A stretch of DNA of 64,000 bases from Candidatus Palauibacter soopunensis (GTDB lineage: Bacteria > Gemmatimonadota > Gemmatimonadetes > Palauibacterales > Palauibacteraceae). The stretch covers positions 1-64,000 of the forward strand of contig NZ_CANPVT010000027.1 of assembly GCF_947581735.1 (NCBI RefSeq). The letters are read 5' to 3'. The notes under the pieces are model-generated. The model saw only the letters and a program-made list of their open reading frames with translations. It ran no database searches and had not been told where the DNA came from. Position 1 is the first letter of the stretch. Every line of letters begins with the position of its first letter. This document shows positions 7,748 through 17,319 of this stretch, piece after piece. Made by a program: the position numbers and the translations under genes.

Positions 7748-8847
7748 CGCGCCAACCAGGCGCTGAAGCGCTCGTTCAGCACGTCCTGATTGTCCACCCA
7801 CCAGGCCCAGTCCCTCCACAGCGCTCGGGCCATGTTGGAAGGATGCGTTGGCAGATGCGGCCCCATCTCCACACCGGTCTCGAGGTGGGTCGTGATCAGC
7901 GGCGCGGCCGAGGCCCGGGCGGGGCCGTACGAGATTCGGCGGCCGAGCGCCGCGAGCGCCTCGGCGGTACTCGCAAAGCTCGCGAGTCGCATCGCCTCCT
8001 CCACCCGCGGCGTGCCGGCAACGATGGCCAGCTGGTTGATGTCGAGGAGTTGCCCGTCCCAGACGATGACGAACGGCTGGTTCTCCAGCACCTGGGCGTT
8101 GAAGATCCGTCCGTTGTAGGCCGTGCTCATCACGACCTCCCCATCGGCCAGCATCTGGGGCGGTTGGGCGCCCGCCTCCCACCACACGACGTGATCCTTG
8201 ATCGTATCGAGTTTACGGAACGCCCGATCCAGGCCCTCCGGCGTGTCGAGCAGGGCGTACACCTCCTCCACCGGCACACCGTCCGCCAGGAGGGCGAACT
8301 CGAGGTTGAACATCGGAACACGGCGCATCCCGCGGCGCCCGGGGAACTTCTCGAGATCGAAGAAGTCCGCGATCGTCGCCGGTGCGGCGTCCGGATAACG
8401 GCTCGCATCGAACGCGTAGATCGTGGACCAGACGACAACCCCGACTCCGCAGTCCGAAAGGGTCCCCGGCACAAAATCCTCCGCCGCCGCCGTCCCGTCC
8501 GCTCCGGGGGGCAGCATCTCCGCATCGATGTACTCCAGCAGCCCCTCGTCGCAGGCGAGCGTGACGTCCGACACGTTGAGGTCCACGACGTCCCAATAGA
8601 CGTTGCCCACTTCCACCTGGGCGCGGATCTGAGCCAGGCCGCCGGTGAAGTCCTCGACGTCCACCCGGATGCCGGAGGCGTCGGTGAACGGCTCGAACCA
8701 CGCCTCCGTACTCGCCTTCTGGTACGAGCCGCCGTAGGAGACGGCGGTGATCGACTGGGCGGTGGCGTGGGCGGCGAAACACGCGACGAGAGCGGCGGCG
8801 GACGCGGACGTGCGCGCCGCGGCACGCGCAAGCGGGTCAGTTCCCAC
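7744..8847 (-). CDS. extracellular solute-binding protein, PotD-like (second copy)
   Basis: A 367-residue periplasmic binding protein of the spermidine/putrescine PotD family, with a cleavable signal peptide ending near HATAQ. Landmarks include ITAVSYGGSYQKA, GGLAQIRAQVEVGNVYWDVV and WWEAGAQPPQMLADGEVVMS. It is a close paralogue of the upstream gene (8837-9967), with long near-identical blocks such as STAYNGRIFNAQVLE and QPFVIVWDGQ. Unlike that copy it has no lipobox. Start GTG 8847 overlaps the upstream gene by 11 bases. Polyamine is the family default; no residue here proves the ligand. Confidence 0.88.
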   Translation of the reverse strand: MGTDPLARAAARTSASAAALVACFAAHATAQSITAVSYGGSYQKASTEAWFEPFTDASGIRVDVEDFTGGLAQIRAQVEVGNVYWDVVDLNVSDVTLACDEGLLEYIDAEMLPPGADGTAAAEDFVPGTLSDCGVGVVVWSTIYAFDASRYPDAAPATIADFFDLEKFPGRRGMRRVPMFNLEFALLADGVPVEEVYALLDTPEGLDRAFRKLDTIKDHVVWWEAGAQPPQMLADGEVVMSTAYNGRIFNAQVLENQPFVIVWDGQLLDINQLAIVAGTPRVEEAMRLASFASTAEALAALGRRISYGPARASAAPLITTHLETGVEMGPHLPTHPSNMARALWRDWAWWVDNQDVLNERFSAWLAR

Positions 8848-9967
8848 GGGTCAGCCAGGCGCTGAAGCGCTCGTTCAGCGCGTCCTGGTTGTCCACCCAG
8901 AACTCCCAATCGTTCCGCAGCGCGCGCGCCACGTTTTCCGGGCTCGTGGGCAGGTGGGGTGCCATCTCGACGCCGGTTGCGAGGTGCGTGGTGACGAGCG
9001 GTTCTCCCGACCGGCGGGCCGGACCGTAGGAGATCCGGCGCGCGACCGCCGCCAGCGACTCGCCCGTCGTCGCGAAGCGGAGGAAGCGGAGTGCGTTTTC
9101 CAGCCGCGGCGTCCTCGCCACGATGCTCAGCTGGCCGTAGTCGAGCACCTGGCCGTCCCACACGATGACGAACGGCTGCTCCTCCAGGACCTGCGCATTG
9201 AAGATGCGGCCGTTGTAAGCGGTGCTCATCACGACCTCGCCGTCCGCGAGCATCTGGGGAGGCTGGGCGCCCGCCTCCCACCAGATGACCTGGTCCGCGA
9301 CCGTATCCAGCTTGTCGAAGGCCCGGTCCAGCCCCTCCGGGGTGCGCAGAACGGCGTAGACGTCGTCGAGCGGTACGCCGTCGGCGATGAGGGCGAACTC
9401 GAGGTTCACCTGCGGTACGCGACGCATGCCGCGGCGCCCGGGGAACCTCTCCAGGTCGAAGAAATCCGCCATCGTCGCGGGCTTCTCATCCGGGAAGAGG
9501 TCGGCGTTGTACGCGTAGACGGTGGAATAGAACAGCATCCCGGCCCCGCACGGACCCTGCAGCTCCGGATAGAAGTCATCCCTCGCGGGCGTCCCGTCGG
9601 GGGCCGGCGGTAGCATGTCGATGTCGATCGGCTCCAGCAGACCTTCGTCGCAGCCCCGCATCGCGTCCGCCATCTCCAGGTCCACGACATCCCAGTAGAC
9701 CGCATCGACATCGACCTGCGCACGGATCTGGGCGAGGCCGCCGTTGTAGTCCTCCATGTCCACCCGAATCCCGGTCTCATCCATGAACGGGATCTGGATC
9801 GCCCCGCGGTACGCGCGGCCGTAGGAGCCTCCCCAGGACACGGCCGTGATCGCCGGACCTTCCGGCGCCTGCGGCCCGCACCCGAGCGTGAACACCGCGG
9901 CGACCGCGAGCAGGACGAGCGCCACACCGCGCGACGCGTGGATTGCAGATCTCTTCTTCATGTTCAT
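8837..9967 (-). CDS. extracellular solute-binding lipoprotein, PotD-like (first copy)
   Basis: A 376-residue binding protein. The N-terminus MNMKKRS followed by a hydrophobic stretch and FTLGC is a lipoprotein signal, so this copy should be anchored to a membrane. The body matches the PotD family (ITAVSWGGSYGRAYRGAIQI, RGCDEGLLEPIDIDMLPP, FPGRRGMRRVPQVNLEFAL). ATG 9967 overlaps the stop of the ATPase gene by four bases (ATGA). A second ATG lies two codons on. Together with its paralogue it gives one ABC system two receptors, one tethered and one probably free, perhaps for related ligands. Confidence 0.88.
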   Translation of the reverse strand: MNMKKRSAIHASRGVALVLLAVAAVFTLGCGPQAPEGPAITAVSWGGSYGRAYRGAIQIPFMDETGIRVDMEDYNGGLAQIRAQVDVDAVYWDVVDLEMADAMRGCDEGLLEPIDIDMLPPAPDGTPARDDFYPELQGPCGAGMLFYSTVYAYNADLFPDEKPATMADFFDLERFPGRRGMRRVPQVNLEFALIADGVPLDDVYAVLRTPEGLDRAFDKLDTVADQVIWWEAGAQPPQMLADGEVVMSTAYNGRIFNAQVLEEQPFVIVWDGQVLDYGQLSIVARTPRLENALRFLRFATTGESLAAVARRISYGPARRSGEPLVTTHLATGVEMAPHLPTSPENVARALRNDWEFWVDNQDALNERFSAWLTRGN

Positions 9968-11112
9968 GCGTTTCTCCGAGCCTCCTCGTCCCCTTCGAAG
10001 TCCAGCGCGCGGCAGTCGTTGACGGTCCATCCGATGCGAACGGCGTCGCCGACCATCATGGCGCCGTGTCCCACGATGTTCGGGATCTTGGCCACGACAT
10101 CCCGGTGCCCGCAGGCGGCCAGCCGGACGCGCAGGTGGTCGCCGAGAAACGTCATGTCCTCGATGACGGCCTCGACCTCGTTGTGGTACAGACCGTCCTC
10201 GGGCTTGATCGCGATCCGTTCGGGGCGAATCGAGAGCGTGACCATGTCGCCGACCCCGCACGGGGCGATCCGGAAGGCACGGATCCGCTCGCCCCCCACA
10301 TCCACTTCGCACAGGTCATCCTCGACGAGCGCCACCCGGCCGTGGAGCCGGTTGTTTTCGCCGATGAAGCGGGCGACGAACGCGCGTTCGGGCTCCTCGT
10401 AGAGCCCCTCCGCGCCGGCGATCTGCTCGATCCGGCCGCCATTGAGGACGGCGATCCGATCCGACATCACCATCGCCTCCTGCTGGTCGTGCGTGACGTA
10501 GACGACGGTCACACCGAGCCTCTGGTGGATGGAGCGGATCTCATACTGCATTTCCTCGCGCAGGCTGCGGTCCAGGGCGCCGAGCGGCTCGTCCATCAAC
10601 ACGAGGTCGGGTTCGAACACGAGGGCCCGCGCGATGGCCACGCGCTGTTGCTGGCCGCCGGAAAGCTGGCCGGGGCGCCGGTCCTCGAGGCCACCGAGGC
10701 GGACGAGGTCGAGCGCACGTTCGACGCGCTCGCGGCGCTGTTCCTCCGCGATGCCTCGCACTTCCAGGGGGAACGCGAGGTTCGCGCCGACCGTCATGTG
10801 CGGAAAGAGCGCATAGTTCTGGAACACCATCCCGATCCCCCGCTTGCGGGGCGGAAGGTCCTGGACGGAGCGTCCGCCGATGCGGATCGCGCCGGACGTC
10901 GCGGTCTGAAAGCCCGCGAGCATCATCAGGATGGTCGTCTTCCCCGAACCCGAAGGACCGAGGAGGGTCACGAACTCGCCCTTGCCGATGCCGAGGTTGA
11001 GATCGTCGACGACCAGCGTACGGCCGTCGTAGCTCTTGCTCACGTCCTCGAACTCCACGTGCGTGGCCTGACTGCGACGGTCGCTCTCCGCGCCGGTGGG
11101 ACCCGCGATCAT
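9964..11112 (-). CDS. potA: ABC transporter ATP-binding protein, PotA type
   Basis: The ATPase subunit (382 residues) and first gene of the operon. Walker A is GPSGSGKT, the Q-loop [12 protein letters not shown], the signature LSGGQQQR, Walker [13 protein letters not shown], and the switch His lies in VTHDQQEAM. The last 120 residues form a TOBE regulatory domain ([22 protein letters not shown]). ATG 11112 is chosen because the family sequence begins shortly after it; the frame is open well upstream, into sequence that opposes the DUF3500 gene. Order is potA, binding protein, binding protein, potB, potC, with overlaps or a 5-base gap at every junction, so one transcript is likely. Confidence 0.9.
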   Translation of the reverse strand: MIAGPTGAESDRRSQATHVEFEDVSKSYDGRTLVVDDLNLGIGKGEFVTLLGPSGSGKTTILMMLAGFQTATSGAIRIGGRSVQDLPPRKRGIGMVFQNYALFPHMTVGANLAFPLEVRGIAEEQRRERVERALDLVRLGGLEDRRPGQLSGGQQQRVAIARALVFEPDLVLMDEPLGALDRSLREEMQYEIRSIHQRLGVTVVYVTHDQQEAMVMSDRIAVLNGGRIEQIAGAEGLYEEPERAFVARFIGENNRLHGRVALVEDDLCEVDVGGERIRAFRIAPCGVGDMVTLSIRPERIAIKPEDGLYHNEVEAVIEDMTFLGDHLRVRLAACGHRDVVAKIPNIVGHGAMMVGDAVRIGWTVNDCRALDFEGDEEARRNA

Positions 11113-11242
11113 CTGGCGATTCTGCCTTGTTTTTCGGAATATGAAATGGTGATCAGCCCCGGATGGGGCCGACCAACTTGAAACCGGCGGCGCCAATCCG
11201 CGAGGGTACGCGGCCGTGGCTGTTTCGAGCGGAGGAGGAACG

Positions 11243-12286
11243 ATGAAGATCAGGAATCGAACGGCGGGACGGGTCACGTGGGCCACCTGCCTGCTCGCGC
11301 CCGTGGCCGCGTTCGCGCTTGCGGTCGGAGGAGAACCGGGCGCGAAGATGGACTCGGCCTCCGCGGCACAGGCCTTCGTCTCCCTGCTCGACGAGGCGGG
11401 ACGGGAGAAGGCGCTCTTCTCCCTCGAGGACGAGGAGCGTTTCAACTGGCACTTCGTCCCGAGGGCCCGGAACGGACTGCCGCTCGCCGACATGACGACC
11501 GCGCAGCGCGGCGCCGCGCACGATCTCCTTCAGGCCGCCATGAGCAGCCAGGGCTTTCTGAAGGCCAGCGCGATCATCGAACTGGAGCGCATCCTCGGAC
11601 TCCTGGAAGGACGGCCCGAGCGCCGGGACCCGGAGAACTACTATGTCTCGATCTTCGGCGACCCCGCGTCGGACGGGCCCTGGGCGTGGCGTTTCGAAGG
11701 ACATCACCTCTCCCTCAACTTCTCGTCGCCCTCGGGTCTGCTCACGGTGACGGGACCCGCGTTCATGGGCGCGAACCCGGCCCGCGTGCCATCGGGTCCG
11801 AAGGCGGGCTGGCGGCCGCTGGGGCGGGAGGAAGACCTGGCCCGGGCGCTGATGCGGAGCTTCACGCCGGACCAGCGCGAGCGGGCGACGATCGCGACCG
11901 AAGCCCCCAGCGACATCCTCACCGGGAACGACCGCGAGGCCCGGCTCGACGCGTTCGAGGGCCTTCCCGCCGACGCCATGACCGCGGAGCAGCGCGCGAT
12001 CCTGTTCGAGATCGTGCACGAGTACGCGGGGAACGCGACGACGGGCGCCGACTGGATGGCGCGGGTCGAAAACGAGATTCCGGCGAGCGACATCCACTTC
12101 GCCTGGGCCGGGCCGCTCGACCCCGGCGAGGGACACTACTACCGCGTCCACGCTCCGGTCTTCCTGATCGAGTACGACAATACGCAGAACGACGCGAACC
12201 ACGTCCACTCGGTGTGGCGGGACCTGGAGAACGACTTCGGGGGCGACGCGCTGGCGCGCCACTACGAGGAGTCCGACCACCACTAG
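11243..12286 (+). CDS. exported DUF3500 protein
   Basis: A 347-residue protein recognised as DUF3500 from the pattern WHFVPRARNGLPLADMTTAQ, GHHLSLNF, FMGANPARV and DANHVHSVWRDLENDFG. It has an N-terminal signal peptide (TWATCLLAPVAAFALAVGG), so it is exported. No catalytic function is established for this family. Conserved His and Asp near the C-terminus (HVHSVWRD) look like metal ligands, but that is inference. ATG 11243 follows a strong GGAGGAGG site. It stands alone, divergent from the transporter operon and convergent with the long efflux/DUF1028 gene six bases away. Confidence 0.8.
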   Translation: MKIRNRTAGRVTWATCLLAPVAAFALAVGGEPGAKMDSASAAQAFVSLLDEAGREKALFSLEDEERFNWHFVPRARNGLPLADMTTAQRGAAHDLLQAAMSSQGFLKASAIIELERILGLLEGRPERRDPENYYVSIFGDPASDGPWAWRFEGHHLSLNFSSPSGLLTVTGPAFMGANPARVPSGPKAGWRPLGREEDLARALMRSFTPDQRERATIATEAPSDILTGNDREARLDAFEGLPADAMTAEQRAILFEIVHEYAGNATTGADWMARVENEIPASDIHFAWAGPLDPGEGHYYRVHAPVFLIEYDNTQNDANHVHSVWRDLENDFGGDALARHYEESDHH

Positions 12287-12292
12287 CGGGCG

Positions 12293-14728
12293 CTAGCGGC
12301 CGATGAGCCTCAGGAAGCGGGGATCTTCGCGCACCCGCTCGAAATCGTCCGCGCCCGGCAGGGTGCGCCGCCGGCCGGGATTGAGTTCCACCGCCCGCTC
12401 CAGGGCGTCGAAGGCGTCGTCTTCGCGTCCGTCGGCGAGCAGGATCGCGGCCAGCGTCACCCACGCGTTGTCGTTCTCCGGCGACCTGGCCGAGGCTTCG
12501 CGCGCCAGCGCCAGGGCGCCCTGCAGATCGCCGTCCTGCCTCATCCGCGAGGCTTCGCGCAGCATCTGGCCCGAACGGTACATGTTGAGGACCCGGCGCA
12601 GTTCGGCGAGCGGTTCGTCGTGGTCGTCCACCCGGATGTCGACAACGCGGTCGCTGTAGCCGCCGTTGACACGCGGAGCAACGACGAGGATGGCGCCGGA
12701 CTGCATGCCGCGGGCGTCGCCGCCTGCCGCCTGCGCGGCGTCGAGCGCGTCCATGAGCCGTTCCGCGAGCGGTCCCGTCGACGATTCGAACGAGGCCGCC
12801 ATCGCGTCGACGACCTCGGGGCCGGTGAGGATGTTCCCCTGAGCACAGTAGTCCACGCCGCACTTGTGGCCCTTCCAGTCGCTCGCGCCGGCGCCCGTCC
12901 AGGCGGCCGTCCGTCCCTGCTGGTCGAGGATCGCAACCTGGCGGCGATCCCGGCCCTCGTCGCTCCCCACCATCATCTCGAGGGCCTCCTCGGGTGAGTA
13001 GCCGGCCTGGAGGAGCTGGATGCCGATCGCCCCGTACATCGGGTTCGCGGCGGCCTGGTGAGCGATAATCACGAGTCCGCCCTTCGCGTGCATGGCGCGG
13101 TTCCCCGCCCCGAACGCCTTCGACTGCACGCCCATCCCCAGTTCGCCGGTCGCCGGATCGCGCCCGATGATGGAGTAGGTCCCGAGGTAGTTCGGATCGA
13201 AGAGGTTTTCGCTGTTCCCGGACGTCGGGACCATGCGCGGCTCGGGGACCGCCTCGGGCGAAGCCCACGCGCCTCCCAGTGCGCGATGGACGGCGAGCCG
13301 CGCCAGGGCCAGATCCCGCGTCGCGCCCGCCAGCGCCGCCTCGACGTTCAGGAGCGTGCGCAGGGCGTCGAGATAGTCCGTGTAGCCCACGACCCCCGAC
13401 TCGTACCGCTGCGACTGAAGCTCCATTGTAGCCAGCGCCTCGTCGCGCTGTGAGGCGAGGAACGCGTGCCGCCGGGCCTCGTTCTCCAGACCGGCGAGCG
13501 CGGTTTCGACTTCGTTCACCGCCGTCACGACCGTCCGTCCGTACGCGTTCGCGGCCTCATCGAAGCGGGCCTCGGCGAGCGCGAGATTGTTCCGAAGCCG
13601 GCCGGCCTGGAAGATGGGCGCGGTGAGGTTCGTGATCAGATTCGTGAACCACTGCTGCGCGTTGAAGAGTTCGCCGGCATCCGCGCTTGCCAGCCCGATG
13701 GAACCGGACAGCGAGAGCGACGGAAGCAGTTGGGCCCGACGCGCGCCGATGCTGTAGCGGGCCGCGTCGAGCCGCTGGCCCGCCGCCCGTACATCGGGCC
13801 GCTGGTACAGGAGGTCGGCCGGAATCCCGGCGGGGACGGGATCTGCCGCGAGTTGCGGCGCGAGGGCGTCGGGCAGAATCGCCTCGACGTCCTCCCGATA
13901 GCCGCCCAGGAGAACGGCCAGGCGGGCCTCGGCGCTCGTGAGCTGCGTCTCGAGTCGCGGCAGCCCCGCCTGAGTGTTCCTGAGGTCCTGGCGAACCTGG
14001 GACAGCGTCCAGGAATCGATCAGGCCGCGGTCGTAGCTGGTCGAAGCCAACGACTCTCGTTCAAGCAGCACCTCCACCGTCTCGCCGGCCAGTTCGGTCT
14101 GCTGCCGCAGGCTGACGATGTCGAAATACGTCGTAATGGTCTCGGCCAGGATGCCGATCCGCGCCGCATGGAAATCCGACTCCGACGCCAGGTATTCCGA
14201 CCCCGCCGCCCGCGCGTCGTTGCGTGCGCGTCCCCAGAAGTCCAGCTCCCAGGCGAAATCCGCGCTGACGGAATACGTCGTCAGCTCGATTCTGTCCGGA
14301 AACGCGAACCCGGCGATCGAATCCCCCGGACCGCCCAGACCGAGGGCCTGTATCTGCGCGCCGATGCCGGCGTCCGTCGGCGTGTCGGTATCGGTGACGT
14401 TTCCGCTCGCCCCCACGCTCGGGAAGAGGTCGGCCCGTGCGATGCGCGCCCTCGCGCGCGCCTGGCGGACCCGCGCAACGCCCGCGGCAAGGTCGAAGTT
14501 GGAGGCGAGTACGGAATCGACCACGGCGTCGAGCACCGGATCCCGGAACGTCGTCCACCACTCCAGCGGCTCGTACGCCCCCGGCTGCAGCCTTGCCGAG
14601 AAATCGTCCGGGATCTCCGCCACCGGCTCCGGAAGGGACGGCCCCGGAGCCAGCGAACAGGCGGAGAGAAGCAGCAGCGGGGCGACCCCCGGCCATTTCG
14701 TCACACGCGGTGCTCCCGTGGGCGTCAT
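12293..14728 (-). CDS. outer-membrane efflux lipoprotein fused to a DUF1028 domain
   Basis: One uninterrupted 811-residue frame with two proteins' worth of domains. Residues 1 to about 487 are a NodT/OprM outer-membrane factor: lipobox LLLLSAC, ARARIARADLFPSVGASG, FAWELDFWGRARN, RRAQLLPSLSLSGSIGLAS and a VHRALGGAW end. A short linker leads to a DUF1028 domain (about 515-720: TYSIIGRDPATGELGMGVQS, DYCAQGNILTG, ERLMDALDAAQAAGGD). A TPR-like tail with LALAREASARSPENDNAWV follows. DUF1028 proteins are normally separate secreted proteins with an Ntn-hydrolase-like fold. No membrane-fusion or RND pump gene is adjacent. It begins seven bases after the TorF-type porin gene and ends the six-gene run. 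Confidence 0.85.
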   Translation of the reverse strand: MTPTGAPRVTKWPGVAPLLLLSACSLAPGPSLPEPVAEIPDDFSARLQPGAYEPLEWWTTFRDPVLDAVVDSVLASNFDLAAGVARVRQARARARIARADLFPSVGASGNVTDTDTPTDAGIGAQIQALGLGGPGDSIAGFAFPDRIELTTYSVSADFAWELDFWGRARNDARAAGSEYLASESDFHAARIGILAETITTYFDIVSLRQQTELAGETVEVLLERESLASTSYDRGLIDSWTLSQVRQDLRNTQAGLPRLETQLTSAEARLAVLLGGYREDVEAILPDALAPQLAADPVPAGIPADLLYQRPDVRAAGQRLDAARYSIGARRAQLLPSLSLSGSIGLASADAGELFNAQQWFTNLITNLTAPIFQAGRLRNNLALAEARFDEAANAYGRTVVTAVNEVETALAGLENEARRHAFLASQRDEALATMELQSQRYESGVVGYTDYLDALRTLLNVEAALAGATRDLALARLAVHRALGGAWASPEAVPEPRMVPTSGNSENLFDPNYLGTYSIIGRDPATGELGMGVQSKAFGAGNRAMHAKGGLVIIAHQAAANPMYGAIGIQLLQAGYSPEEALEMMVGSDEGRDRRQVAILDQQGRTAAWTGAGASDWKGHKCGVDYCAQGNILTGPEVVDAMAASFESSTGPLAERLMDALDAAQAAGGDARGMQSGAILVVAPRVNGGYSDRVVDIRVDDHDEPLAELRRVLNMYRSGQMLREASRMRQDGDLQGALALAREASARSPENDNAWVTLAAILLADGREDDAFDALERAVELNPGRRRTLPGADDFERVREDPRFLRLIGR

Positions 14729-14735
14729 CGCGTGC

Positions 14736-15452
14736 TCAGGGCGCGATGCTGAAGCCGAACACCAGGTGCGCGCGGTCCTGGTCGGGATTCAGGATGTACG
14801 CGACGCTCACCGGCACGGCGAAGGTTTCGGTGATCGCGAGATCCTTGCTCGCCGTGACGCCCAGGTTCACCAGGGCCGCTTCGTCGGTGCCGTAGAAGTC
14901 GCTCTCGCCGCCCACAAACCCCATGTGCAGCCCGACGCCCACTCCGGAGATCTCGAAGGGCACGCCCACCTCCGCGTACAGCACGCTGCTCTTGGTAAGC
15001 ACCCCTCCGAACAGGGAGATCGGGAAGGTCTCCGGACCCGAGAAGGCGAGCGACATCTCCACGGTGTGCGCCGCCCCGGCCCCGAAACCCGCGTCGGCGC
15101 CGGGCGAGGGGAAGTAGTAGTCGGTGATTCCGACGGCGACGGAGAGGCCCGATTCGGCCGTCACCGTGTAGGTCGCCCAGAGGTCGTTCTCGTTGGCGGA
15201 GGCCCCCGACGCGGAAATGGAGTACGAACCCCACGCCCCGAACTCGAGCCCTCCGGCCCCGAAGGTGATCGCGGGCTGCACGGCCATGGATTCGCCGAAG
15301 TCGACGCCGCGCCAAACATAGCGGCTCACGACATCGGCCCCGATGGAGGCGGACTGGCCCCACACCGGGACGGCGAAGGCGAAGAGGGCCGCGACGGCAG
15401 TGGCGAGCCGGAGGCCCCGCAACCGGAACGAATCAACGCGGATCACAGGCAC
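14736..15452 (-). CDS. TorF-family putative porin
   Basis: A 238-residue outer-membrane barrel with a signal peptide ending AVPVWGQ. The mature start, SASIGADVVSRYVWRGVDFG, is the hallmark of the TorF/TIGR02001 family, and the rest shows alternating beta-strand patterns (WATYTVTAESGLSVAVGIT). GTG 15452 has GAGGAG seven bases upstream and overlaps the transglutaminase stop by 10 bases, implying coupled translation. Proteins of this family are often encoded near amtB and glnK (from memory). Here amtB lies four genes upstream in the same run, so a role in outer-membrane passage of a nitrogen compound is plausible but unproven. Confidence 0.75.
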   Translation of the reverse strand: MPVIRVDSFRLRGLRLATAVAALFAFAVPVWGQSASIGADVVSRYVWRGVDFGESMAVQPAITFGAGGLEFGAWGSYSISASGASANENDLWATYTVTAESGLSVAVGITDYYFPSPGADAGFGAGAAHTVEMSLAFSGPETFPISLFGGVLTKSSVLYAEVGVPFEISGVGVGLHMGFVGGESDFYGTDEAALVNLGVTASKDLAITETFAVPVSVAYILNPDQDRAHLVFGFSIAP

Positions 15453-16315
15453 GATTCTTCTCCTCTCCCAATGGTGACCCGGGTGCGAAGCATGGACTCC
15501 GCCGAACCCCGGAAAACGCCGCGAGTGGGCGGAACATCGGCATAATCGCGGCCCACCGCGACCCGCACGTGGCGCACATCGCATTGCGTGTCGTTGGTCG
15601 GATCGAAGCCGATCCAGCCAATGCCCGGGAACCAGCTCTCGACCCAGGCGTGGCTTTCACCCGTCGTTGCGCTACCGCCGTTCTCGCCGTCCGGACCCAG
15701 ATAGCCGGACACGTATCGGGTCGGGATCCCCCAGCCCCGCAGGATCGAGGCCATGACGTGAGCGTAGTCCTGGCACACGCCCTCGCGGCTCTCGAGGATG
15801 CGCTCGATCGGCGAATCCACGGCGGTCGTACCTGGAATATAATCAAACGACTCGTGGAGCCGGCTGCACAGGGCCGTGGCGGTCGCCAGCGGATCGTCCC
15901 CGCGTTCGAGGCCGCAGTTCGTGATGAAATCGGCGAGGAGCGGCGAGGAGCGGACGAAACGGCTCGGTTGCAGCATCAGCCCGAGTTCGGGCGCGCTCGC
16001 CTCGGCGCCGAGCCGGACCCACGCGTCCTCCCCGACCTCGAGGGGCGTCTCCGGTATCGGCCCCACCTCCACCGTCGAACGTCCGACGATCGAGAGACGG
16101 CGGTGCTTCCCGGGGCGATTGAAGAAGTGGCCCCGGTTGCGAAACGGCCCTTCGAATTCGAATACGGAGCCGGACGGGTCCGTCTCGATCGTGAACCCGC
16201 GCACGACCTGCCTTCGGTCCTGCACGGGGTGCAGGTAAAGCGTCATGACGGACACTTGCACCGGGGCGCTGTAGACGAACTCGATCGCGTGTTCGATGGT
16301 GTAGCGCGCAATCAT
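15443..16315 (-). CDS. transglutaminase-like protein with N-terminal Bact_transglu_N region
   Basis: A 290-residue member of the bacterial transglutaminase-like family. The N-terminal beta region (YTIEHAIEFVYSAPVQVSVM, LHPVQDRRQVV) is the Bact_transglu_N type. The papain-like triad is complete: Cys in REGVCQDYAHVM, His in ESHAWVESWFP, Asp in GFDPTND. Such proteins hydrolyse or form amide bonds. Its ATG overlaps the alpha-E stop (ATGA). The ATP-grasp, alpha-E and transglutaminase trio is a known conserved set predicted to make and process peptide-like amides. No signal peptide is seen, so it is probably cytoplasmic. Confidence 0.9.
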   Translation of the reverse strand: MIARYTIEHAIEFVYSAPVQVSVMTLYLHPVQDRRQVVRGFTIETDPSGSVFEFEGPFRNRGHFFNRPGKHRRLSIVGRSTVEVGPIPETPLEVGEDAWVRLGAEASAPELGLMLQPSRFVRSSPLLADFITNCGLERGDDPLATATALCSRLHESFDYIPGTTAVDSPIERILESREGVCQDYAHVMASILRGWGIPTRYVSGYLGPDGENGGSATTGESHAWVESWFPGIGWIGFDPTNDTQCDVRHVRVAVGRDYADVPPTRGVFRGSAESMLRTRVTIGRGEESCL

Positions 16316-17295
16316 GACGGGAGCCCCGCGGCGACCGGGTAGTCGACGTACGTGGCCTGCACGAGGCTGTGCAGGGTCCGGCTGTCGCGCGTCAGAGACT
16401 CGAAGACCTCCCCGGACGCGGCACCGGGTGGGGTACCGGCCTCGCCCGGGTCGAGTTCGAGGGCCGCGGCCATGCGAAGCACCATGCGGTGTGGCGAGGC
16501 GAGCGGCGGGCGTCCGCCCGCCGGGTCGATTCCGCGCAGCGCGGACTCGATGCGGTCCGTCGCGTAGCGCAGGGAACGGGAAACCTCCGGGTTCCGCATC
16601 AGAAAGCCGAGCACCGAGCTACGGTGCAAGGCGAGCGACCGGTCCCGGCGGTAGGGCTCGAAGGCGCCGCACACGCGCAGCAAATCGGCCCAGGAGAGGA
16701 CGAGGCCGTCACCCTCCGGCCGCGCGATCCGATTCCACACGTCGAGCAGCACGACCTGCTGCTGCAGCCGCTCGACGTAGCGGCCGAGTTCGAGGAACCG
16801 CCACGCATCGTCACGCGCCATGCTGGCGTCCACGACGCCGGCGAGGAGGCGGAGCCGGTCCATCGCCTGGCTCACCAGGGCCGCGGGTCCCTCGCCCCAG
16901 GCGTCGGCGAACTCCGTCTCCTGGAGCCAGAGGAACCCCTGGTTCAGGCACACCCATACGCGCAGCGGCAGCCGGGGCCGGATCTCCCTGGCGTTCTCCC
17001 GCGCCATCCCCCAGCACGAAATCATCGATGCCGGGTTCGTCGTGTCTTCGACGAGGCCGCCCGTCAACGTGTAGGCATCCGCGATGAGGAAGGCTTCGGC
17101 CTCGTCCACATCGGCCGGCGCCTGCGGAGGGGACTGACTCAGTGCCCGGTAGACAACCCGCCACCCGAGGGCGAGTTCGTCGGCATCCGCATCGACGAGC
17201 CGGGTCAGCTGGTACTCGAGCAGACGGGCCGTGTTTTCGGTCCGTTCCGCGTAGCGGCCAAGCCAGTAGAAGTTCGCCGCCATCCGCGCTAGCAT
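16312..17295 (-). CDS. alpha-E domain protein (DUF403)
   Basis: A 327-residue all-helical protein of the alpha-E family. It opens with MLARMAANFYWLGRYAERTENTAR and contains ISCWGMARENAREIR and YVERLQQQVVLLDVWNRI, all typical. The family is known only as a partner of circularly permuted ATP-grasp ligases and transglutaminases. Its biochemical job is unproven; a scaffold or substrate-binding role has been proposed. It lies 24 bases after the ATP-grasp gene and overlaps the transglutaminase by four bases. Confidence 0.88.
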   Translation of the reverse strand: MLARMAANFYWLGRYAERTENTARLLEYQLTRLVDADADELALGWRVVYRALSQSPPQAPADVDEAEAFLIADAYTLTGGLVEDTTNPASMISCWGMARENAREIRPRLPLRVWVCLNQGFLWLQETEFADAWGEGPAALVSQAMDRLRLLAGVVDASMARDDAWRFLELGRYVERLQQQVVLLDVWNRIARPEGDGLVLSWADLLRVCGAFEPYRRDRSLALHRSSVLGFLMRNPEVSRSLRYATDRIESALRGIDPAGGRPPLASPHRMVLRMAAALELDPGEAGTPPGAASGEVFESLTRDSRTLHSLVQATYVDYPVAAGLPS

Positions 17296-17319
17296 CGTCC
17301 GTCGCCCCTCTCCGGCCCG

